From Chloroflexota bacterium (GTDB lineage: Bacteria > Chloroflexota > Anaerolineae > B4-G1 > SLSP01), in the NCBI GenBank assembly GCA_009908585.1, contig JAAAOZ010000075.1, forward strand, positions 1 through 10,958: 10,958 nucleotides of DNA, in the 5' to 3' direction. The notes beneath the pieces are model-generated. The model had not been told where the DNA came from and searched no databases. It was given only the letters and a program-made list of their open reading frames with translations. The translations under genes were made by a program, and so were the position numbers. Shown one piece after another: positions 6,600-10,958 of this stretch (within the stretch, counting starts at the first letter, position 1; every line of letters begins with the position of its first letter).

Positions 6600-6716
6600 T
6601 CAGTCATTATCGACTTCGATATACTCAAGCGCGAACTTCCAAAGTCTGTTGAATGAAACATACCCAAAATCAAACAGTCGCAGCTCCACCCCCATCCATA
6701 GCGCGATGTGCTTCAT
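6600..6716 (-). other. Possible 38-residue ORF or gene remnant
   Basis: An ATG at 6716 opens a frame ending at 6600 whose product reads like folded protein (for example FNRLWKFALEYIEVDND at the end). No ribosome site precedes it, and it overlaps the hairpin at 6679-6734. It may be the tail of a decayed gene. I do not recognise it. Confidence 0.2.
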
Positions 6717-6734
6717 AGATGGGACAACGCTGCG
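6668..6734 (-). terminator. Possible terminator after amrA
   Basis: On the minus strand CGCAG and CCCATC (complements of 6730-6734 and 6718-6723) pair with GATGGG and CTGCG (complements of 6691-6696 and 6679-6683). The stem is interrupted and is followed by ACTGTTTGATTTT. The long loop and the mismatches make it weak. Confidence 0.25.
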
Positions 6735-6745
6735 GCTGTAGGTCG

Positions 6746-7351
6746 TTACGGCAGATGCTCGAACTCTTCTTCTGAGAACTTCTCCACCTGGTAGGTGCTG
6801 ATCTTGACGTCCTGGTTGCGCCAGGCGTCGGGCGGGAGGCCGGCCTTGTAGCAGAGGTGCGCCAGGAACTTCTCCGGCTCCGGCAATTGCTCCCACACCT
6901 GGGGCAGGAAGGTGGCGCGATTCCAGCCGCGCTCCAGGACGACGCCATCGACGTTGGGGCGCAGCTTCGCGATCAACTCCTCCGGCCTATCGTGGGCCAG
7001 CGGCTCCGGCGCACTGAGGATCGACACCTCGATGACGATGTCATCCAACTCTTCCTCCCGGAGCGGCGGGAAGCGCGGGTCTTGAAAGGCGGCGGCCTTC
7101 GCGTTGGCCTGCACATCATCGATGAGGGGACGACGCGCGACCAAGGAGCCGATGCAGCCGCGCAGCGCGCCGCTGCGTTTGTGCAGCGTGACGAACGACG
7201 CGCCATCCTCGTGAAGCGCGGGCGGCGCATCCTCGATGCTCACAGAGAGCGCGGTCGCGCCGGTTAACTCCTTTTCGATGGCGCTGCGCGCCAAGTCCAA
7301 CAGAAAGCGGCGGATTTTGGGGGTCAGCGCGTCCATAATCGAGGTCGACAT
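6746..7351 (-). CDS. amrA: AmmeMemoRadiSam system protein A (AMMECR1 family)
   Basis: This 201-residue protein is the bacterial counterpart of human AMMECR1. The family signature LRGCIGSL is at 63-70. Other landmarks are FVTLHK (53-58), the NAKAAAFQDPRFPPL segment (83-97), and a conserved VDGVVLERGWNRATFLPQVW stretch at 134-153. A following LCYKAGLPPDAW (166-177) is typical of the C-terminal half. The biochemical activity is not known, and the proposed roles range from nucleic-acid to small-molecule binding. I start it at the ATG one base after the amrB stop, with GGGGGAG about eight bases upstream. A longer frame into amrB reads as low-complexity shadow. The near-abutting junction shows it is co-translated with amrB. 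It is the last gene of the operon. Confidence 0.9.
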   Translation of the reverse strand: MSTSIMDALTPKIRRFLLDLARSAIEKELTGATALSVSIEDAPPALHEDGASFVTLHKRSGALRGCIGSLVARRPLIDDVQANAKAAAFQDPRFPPLREEELDDIVIEVSILSAPEPLAHDRPEELIAKLRPNVDGVVLERGWNRATFLPQVWEQLPEPEKFLAHLCYKAGLPPDAWRNQDVKISTYQVEKFSEEEFEHLP

Positions 7352-7352
7352 C

Positions 7353-8153
7353 TCAGCTCTCCCCCACGTAGGCGACCGCCGCGTAGCCGACGACCCGCTG
7401 CGTATCCCCGGTGATGTCGCCCGAGGTGCGATAGTCCAGAAGATTCGGCTCCCAGCCGCGCTGCTCGGCGATGGTCGCCAAGGCCAAGGCGGGCGCTTGT
7501 CCACACGCTTCGCCCTTCTGAATGCCCTGCGCGTTGCCCGCTAAGAGCGCATCCAAGAAGCTGCGATCCAAGGTGTGGGCCTGCTCGTTGGTGTGATAGT
7601 GGCTCAGGTCAGAGCTGACGATGATCAGGTCATCCGCCGTGATGTATGCGTTGAGGATGCGTCCGGCCGCGACGGGATCGACCTCCCCAAAGAGCAGCGG
7701 CACGATGGGCGGCGCCGCATCGTAAATGACCTGGAGGAATGGAAGTTGCACCTCCAAGCAGTGCTCTTGGGTGTGCGAAGAGGCGTTGAGCGCGAAGAGA
7801 TCGCGCTCCTCGGCCAAAGCGCGCGCATCGTCCAGCGCGACGGGAACCTCGCCCAGCGGCGTGCGGAAGGCGTCGTAGGCGCCAATCGCGATGCCGGAGA
7901 ACCACGCGCGATGCGATGGCCCCAGCAGGAAGATGCGTTTCGGCGTCGGTTGACCTTGCAGCAACTTGTAATCGTAGCCCGCGACCGGGCCGGAGTAGAC
8001 ATACCCGGCGTGCGGCGCCACGACGGCGCGCACATCGGTCAGCTCCGGCGGTGCAGCTTTCTCCAAAAACCCGTCGATGGTGTGACGGATTGCGCTCGCA
8101 CTCGATGGGTAGAACATCCCGGCAAAAGCGGGGGGACGTACTTTGTTCGTCAT
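7353..8153 (-). CDS. amrB: AmmeMemoRadiSam system protein B (MEMO1 family)
   Basis: This 266-residue protein belongs to the MEMO family, which shares a fold with class III non-haem iron dioxygenases. It has the expected metal-site residues: His48 in PHAGYVYSG (47-55), His81 in LLGPSHR (76-82), and Cys217 in EACGQAP (215-221), which match the His/His/Cys site of human MEMO1. Further landmarks are EHCLEVQLPFL (130-140) and SSDLSHYH (180-187). Human MEMO1 binds iron or copper; the reaction of the bacterial protein is not established. Length is normal for the family. The ATG follows GAGGAGGT, a strong ribosome site. It lies between amrS (120 bases upstream) and amrA (one base downstream). Confidence 0.93.
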   Translation of the reverse strand: MTNKVRPPAFAGMFYPSSASAIRHTIDGFLEKAAPPELTDVRAVVAPHAGYVYSGPVAGYDYKLLQGQPTPKRIFLLGPSHRAWFSGIAIGAYDAFRTPLGEVPVALDDARALAEERDLFALNASSHTQEHCLEVQLPFLQVIYDAAPPIVPLLFGEVDPVAAGRILNAYITADDLIIVSSDLSHYHTNEQAHTLDRSFLDALLAGNAQGIQKGEACGQAPALALATIAEQRGWEPNLLDYRTSGDITGDTQRVVGYAAVAYVGES

Positions 8154-8273
8154 CGTTACCTCCTCAAAAACAACAAATCAGCAAAGCAACAGAACAACAA
8201 AACACCAAGTCCGCAAATATCAAAACCAAAATAGGATTGATTGCAGAGATTGCGTGTGAACTTTGGAGTGGCC
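8154..8273. repeat. CA-rich octamer tandem repeat between amrS and amrB
   Basis: Positions 8169-8216 divide into six 8-base units: AACAACAA, ATCAGCAA, AGCAACAG, AACAACAA, AACACCAA and GTCCGCAA. Positions 3 and 6 are C and position 7 is A in all six; position 8 is A in five. The remaining bases to 8273 lack genes. The repeat is absent from the neighbouring coding DNA, and its base composition is far from that of the operon. It adds spacing upstream of the amrB ribosome site (8157-8165 on the minus strand). Confidence 0.6.
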
Positions 8274-9317
8274 TCAACCATCCGTTGGGTCGTCCTTCGT
8301 CCAGACGCCGGGGATGGCGGCGCCGCATTGGGGGCAGATGCCGGGGGTGCGCCATTGCGGGCGCGCGTAGAAGCCGTGGCGCTGAATGAGTTGCGTCCCG
8401 CAGTGATGGCAGCGGGTTTGCTCGCGCGTGGGATCTAAGATATTGCCGACGTAGATGTAGTGGAGGCCGGCCTCCTGGCCGATCTCGTAGGCGCGCGCCA
8501 GCGTCGCGGGCGGCGTGCGCGGCCGATCGCGCATCTTGTGGCTGGGATGAAACGCCGAGAGGTGCCACGGCATCATCGGATCGATAGAAGCCAGCCACTC
8601 GGCGGCCTCACGCAACTCCTCGTCGCTGTCATTAAGGCCGGGGATGATGAGCGTGGTGACCTCGATCCAGATGTCGGTCTCGCGGGCGATCTTCGCGATG
8701 TTGCGTTTCACCGGCTCGAGGCGGGCGCCGGTGTAGGTCTCGTACAGCTCCGGGGTGAAGCCTTTGAGATCCACATTGATGGCATCTAAATAAGGTTCGA
8801 TCTTCTCCAGCGCGGTTTCGGTCATGTAGCCGTTGGAAACGTAGATGTTCTTGACCCCGTGGGCGTGGGCCAGCTTGGCCGTATCGTAGGAGTACTCGAA
8901 GAAGACCGTCGGTTCATTATAAGTGTAGGCAATCGAGGCCAGATGCTGCTCGCGCGCGACTTCCACCAACGCCTCCGGGGAGAAGGATTTCCCCAGATAC
9001 TCACGGCGCTCGTCTTTCTTGCGGACTTGGGAGATGCCCGCGTTTTGGCACCACATGCAGTTCATGTTGCAGCCATACGTCCCGATGGAGAACGCGCTCT
9101 CGCCGGGGAGGAAGTGATAGAGGGGTTTCTTCTCGATGGGATCGATGTGGACGGCGGTTGCTTTCCCGTAGACCGTCGAGATAATCTGCCCGCCGCGATT
9201 GACCCGCACCCCGCACTTGCCCCAATCCCCCGGCGCAAGCGTGCAATGATGTTCACACACCTGACACTGGAGATGCTCTCTCTTCAGCGATCGCACTAAC
9301 TCCGCGACTTTGGGCAT
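8274..9317 (-). CDS. amrS: AmmeMemoRadiSam system radical SAM enzyme
   Basis: This 347-residue protein is the radical SAM member of the trio. The cluster motif is C83-x3-C87-x2-C90 (CNMNCMWC). The preceding cysteine set C18-x2-C21-x3-C25-x9-C35 is typical of the family and of pyruvate-formate-lyase-activase-like relatives. SAM-binding regions follow, including YTYNEPTVFFEY (about 131-142), VSNGYM, and the DAINVDLKG block. A C-terminal zinc-ribbon-like part has C303-x2-C306 and C328-x2-C331, which is normal for this family. The substrate is unknown; modification of a protein or of the AmrA/AmrB partners has been speculated. GAGGAGGTGA precedes the ATG at good spacing. It is transcribed after the zinc-ribbon gene and before amrB and amrA, so the three products can be made together. 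Confidence 0.93.
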   Translation of the reverse strand: MPKVAELVRSLKREHLQCQVCEHHCTLAPGDWGKCGVRVNRGGQIISTVYGKATAVHIDPIEKKPLYHFLPGESAFSIGTYGCNMNCMWCQNAGISQVRKKDERREYLGKSFSPEALVEVAREQHLASIAYTYNEPTVFFEYSYDTAKLAHAHGVKNIYVSNGYMTETALEKIEPYLDAINVDLKGFTPELYETYTGARLEPVKRNIAKIARETDIWIEVTTLIIPGLNDSDEELREAAEWLASIDPMMPWHLSAFHPSHKMRDRPRTPPATLARAYEIGQEAGLHYIYVGNILDPTREQTRCHHCGTQLIQRHGFYARPQWRTPGICPQCGAAIPGVWTKDDPTDG

Positions 9318-9354
9318 GCGTCACCTCCTCGTCGTCGGATGATCAGGTCGTTTT

Positions 9355-9386
9355 TAGTCGGGTAGTCAAATAGTGACGTAGTGAAA
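9355..9386. repeat. Octamer tandem repeat running into a gene end
   Basis: Four 8-base units stand in perfect phase: TAGTCGGG, TAGTCAAA, TAGTGACG and TAGTGAAA. The first four bases are constant. The repeat spans the stop codon (9366-9368) of the zinc-ribbon gene and encodes its last six residues. Confidence 0.6.
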
Positions 9387-9992
9387 AAGCAGGGTTGCAT
9401 CTATTGCTTCTAAAGGAAAAGCCCCATCGCCGCCTAAGCTGCGCAGGATCGCCACGACGACGATCAACACGCCGATGACCACCGCGCCGATGAGGAGATA
9501 CGTGTACATTTTCTGCTCTTCGGCCTTGCGTCTCGCTAAATCGCGGCGGATCTGCTCCTGGCGCTGGCGCTCCTTTTCCATCAATCGCGCCCGCCGCGCC
9601 CGTGACGCCGCTTCCTCCGCCTCTTTTAACGTGCGGGCCTTCTCCATCTGATGATCAAGGTGCTCGGCGGTCCCTTGATTGTACCGTTGGACGACTAATT
9701 CTAGGATATCCAGGGGAGCGCCACATTGGAGGCAATACTCGTTGCCGATCCAATTGTCTTGTTGGCACTTGGGGCAGCGACGGATCAGGGTCTGGCCACA
9801 CTGTTGGCAGAAGGTCATCTCCTGCTCATGATAGGCTCCGCAGTAGGGGCAGATGTGCCCGCGCAGGATAAACTCGCTGCCGCACGCATCACAGTGGATG
9901 TAGGCCCCTTCGCCCTTGTCGGTCAATTGATCCAACTGAATGGGGCTGCCGCAGCTAGGACAACGCACTTTTTCCAAGATGTGTTGAGACAT
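9366..9992 (-). CDS. Triple zinc-ribbon, coiled-coil, single-pass membrane protein
   Basis: This 208-residue protein has three CxxC...CxxC zinc ribbons: C11/C14 with C34/C37, C48/C51 with C62/C65, and C73/C76 with C87/C90. A highly charged helical segment, probably coiled coil, spans 115-162. One membrane segment follows at 163-184 (MYTYLLIGAVVIGVLIVVVA). The zinc ribbons should face the cytosol. Similar double-zinc-ribbon membrane proteins usually have no known function. I take the ATG at 9992 because AGAGGGG precedes it and the ribbons begin at once; a longer frame to 10076 lacks a ribosome site and runs through a structured leader. The last residues, FHYVTI, are encoded by the octamer repeat at 9355-9386. 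amrS starts 48 bases downstream, so it probably heads the AmmeMemoRadiSam operon and may be a partner. Confidence 0.75.
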   Translation of the reverse strand: MSQHILEKVRCPSCGSPIQLDQLTDKGEGAYIHCDACGSEFILRGHICPYCGAYHEQEMTFCQQCGQTLIRRCPKCQQDNWIGNEYCLQCGAPLDILELVVQRYNQGTAEHLDHQMEKARTLKEAEEAASRARRARLMEKERQRQEQIRRDLARRKAEEQKMYTYLLIGAVVIGVLIVVVAILRSLGGDGAFPLEAIDATLLFHYVTI

Positions 9993-10057
9993 AAACCCCT
10001 CTGTGGATGGAAATAAGATCTTGTGCATCCCATTGCTCGAGACAGATGCAGAAATGG

Positions 10058-10134
10058 GTCGCGACAACCCTGGCATCTCCCAACATTCGCCGAATGTTGG
10101 GTACGATTCGGCGGGAGCAGCCAGGGGGTGCGAC
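10058..10134 (-). ncRNA. Possible structured leader upstream of the zinc-ribbon gene
   Basis: A long interrupted inverted repeat pairs GTCGC (10058-10062), CCCTGG (10068-10073) and CTCCC (10077-10081) with GGGAG (10113-10117), CCAGGG (10121-10126) and GCGAC (10130-10134). Inside it two stems compete: CCCAACATTCG/CGAATGTTGGG (10079-10101) and CGCCGAAT/ATTCGGCG (10088-10113). CCCATT/AATGGG (10029-10034 with 10053-10058) can form another hairpin nearer the gene. Competing stems would suit an attenuator or ligand-sensing leader, but no known riboswitch was recognised. Confidence 0.35.
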
Positions 10135-10135
10135 T

Positions 10136-10141
10136 ATCATA
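10136..10141 (-). promoter_or_regulatory. Possible -10 box for the zinc-ribbon/AmmeMemoRadiSam operon
   Basis: TATGAT reads on the minus strand one base before the long inverted repeat, so transcription would start near 10129 with the structure at the 5' end. No matching -35 was found at 17 or 18 bases, which keeps confidence low. Confidence 0.25.
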
Positions 10142-10160
10142 GGCCAGAAGAGGCGCCTTC

Positions 10161-10193
10161 CGCCCCGAAGGGTTTCAGAAACCCTTCGGGGCG
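10161..10193. repeat. 15-bp perfect palindrome with a 3-base loop
   Basis: CGCCCCGAAGGGTTT pairs perfectly with AAACCCTTCGGGGCG around the loop CAG. It lies 40 bases after the stop of the S1-like gene. Neither strand has a T-run behind it, so it is not a classic intrinsic terminator. It could aid termination, protect the 3' end of the mRNA, or be a dispersed palindromic repeat. Confidence 0.6.
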
Positions 10194-10233
10194 AACGGCA
10201 CGGTGAATAGCGTTACTGTGTTAGATGCTAGAT

Positions 10234-10958
10234 TTAAGCTTCTGCTGATTCCTCGATGGGAGTTTCCGTTTCTGTGGGCGCCTCGACAGCTTCTGGTTCT
10301 CCAGCGACTTCTTCAGCCTCGGCAGGCACTTCTAGCGCTGGCGGTTCAACCTGTTTGAGGCTGAACGCGACGCGGCGCTGTTTGGGGCGCAGGGAAATGA
10401 TCTGGACGTAGTGGCGTTCCCCGACGTGTACGATCTCGCCGGGCCGCTCGACCTTATCATCGCTCAGCTCCGAGATGTGAATTAGCCCCTCAATCTCCGG
10501 CTTTTCCACCAGAGCGGCGAAGGCGCCGAAGGACGTCAGGTTGACGATCTCCACCTCGACGACTTGGCCCGCGTGGAACTCATCGGCCACGGTCTCCCAA
10601 GGATCGGGCTGGAGGCGCTTGAGACTCAGACCAAGCCGGTCGCTGTCCAAATCGATGTCCAAAATGTAGACCTCAATCTCTTGCCCGACCTGGACGACAT
10701 CCGCCGCGTTGGTCACGCGCCGCCACGAAAGCTCAGAGATGTGCAGCAGGCCATCGACGCCTTTGACATTGACAAACGCGCCAAACGAGACGATGTTGCT
10801 GACCACGCCCTTCTCGACGGCGCCGACTTCCAAATCATCAAGAATCTGGCGCTTCATATCCTTGCCCTCGAACGCCTTGCGCTCGGATAGGATCAATCGA
10901 TTGCGATCCGAGGTCACCTCGATCACGCAGAGATCTAGCGTCTCATCGATCAAATCCT
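10234..10958 (-). CDS. rpsA: 30S ribosomal protein S1-like protein, C-terminal part
   Basis: The frame is open to the window edge, so the N-terminus is missing. The visible 240 or so residues hold the end of one S1 domain (up to about LILSERKA), a full S1 domain (EVGAVEKGVVSNIVSFGAF through RLGLSLKRL), a second full one (HAGQVVEVEIVNLTSFGAF through RRVAFSLKQ), and an acidic Glu/Pro/Ala tail of about 35 residues. SFGAF and GLLHISELS or GLIHISELS are the S1 landmarks. Several S1 domains with an acidic tail fit ribosomal protein S1, which binds mRNA on the small subunit. Another multi-S1 RNA-binding protein cannot be excluded without the N-terminus. A TTG at 10953 is not taken as the start because the residues after it are the end of an S1 domain. 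Confidence 0.75.
   Translation of the reverse strand, partial: DLIDETLDLCVIEVTSDRNRLILSERKAFEGKDMKRQILDDLEVGAVEKGVVSNIVSFGAFVNVKGVDGLLHISELSWRRVTNAADVVQVGQEIEVYILDIDLDSDRLGLSLKRLQPDPWETVADEFHAGQVVEVEIVNLTSFGAFAALVEKPEIEGLIHISELSDDKVERPGEIVHVGERHYVQIISLRPKQRRVAFSLKQVEPPALEVPAEAEEVAGEPEAVEAPTETETPIEESAEA

Noticed and set aside
7352..7504. An N-terminal extension of AmrA into amrB
   Set aside because: The extra 51 residues are low-complexity Arg/Ser/Pro with no family match, and the ATG at 7351 has a ribosome site and lies one base after the amrB stop.
8169..8216. A CRISPR array
   Set aside because: Units are 8 bases and degenerate, with no spacers and no cas genes.
9993..10076. A longer start for the zinc-ribbon protein
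   Set aside because: The ATG at 10076 has no ribosome site and the added residues come from the palindrome-rich leader; the ATG at 9992 has AGAGGGG upstream.
10161..10193. A standard Rho-independent terminator for the S1-like gene
   Set aside because: There is no T-run on either side of the stem, so it was kept as a palindrome of unknown role.

Overview
The window looks like chromosomal DNA from a free-living bacterium, most likely a Chloroflexota (Anaerolineae-like) lineage. That assignment is an inference from gene content and style: a CCG-domain Fe-S protein paired with a NirB-type flavoprotein, a stand-alone PBS-lyase-type HEAT protein, the AmmeMemoRadiSam trio, and zinc-ribbon and DUF4870 membrane proteins, all in moderately GC-rich DNA. 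No rRNA, tRNA, CRISPR array or phage gene was seen, and there is no complete insertion sequence.

Layout. (1) 15-2377, plus strand: a translationally coupled two-gene operon of an Fe-S/CCG protein and an FAD/NAD(P)H oxidoreductase, together probably a soluble electron-transfer module. (2) 2378-2802: a gap holding a 230-bp non-autonomous transposable element (2485-2714) with 11-bp perfect terminal inverted repeats, a perfect 8-bp target duplication and an internal array of short hairpins. It abuts an extended -10 promoter with a nested dyad. (3) 2803-4101, plus strand: a HEAT-repeat protein, closed by two hairpins in the convergent gap 4102-4191. (4) 4192-6454, minus strand: a WecG/TagA/CpsF glycosyltransferase, a DUF4870 membrane protein and a TspO-related membrane protein. 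(5) 6746-9992, minus strand: transcribed in the order zinc-ribbon membrane protein, amrS (radical SAM), amrB (MEMO family), amrA (AMMECR1 family). (6) 9993-10233: a palindrome-rich gap. (7) 10234-10958, minus strand: the 3' part of a ribosomal protein S1-like gene that runs off the window.

How the genes relate. AmrA, AmrB and AmrS belong to families that repeatedly occur together and whose joint reaction is not established; the zinc-ribbon gene directly upstream in the same orientation is a candidate partner. The gaps around this operon carry degenerate 7-8 bp tandem repeats, one of which encodes the end of the zinc-ribbon protein.

The strongest non-genic signal is the small transposable element with its target duplication. 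The strongest functional unknown is the AmmeMemoRadiSam operon with its zinc-ribbon neighbour. I did not find a wholly new multi-gene defence or mobile system.
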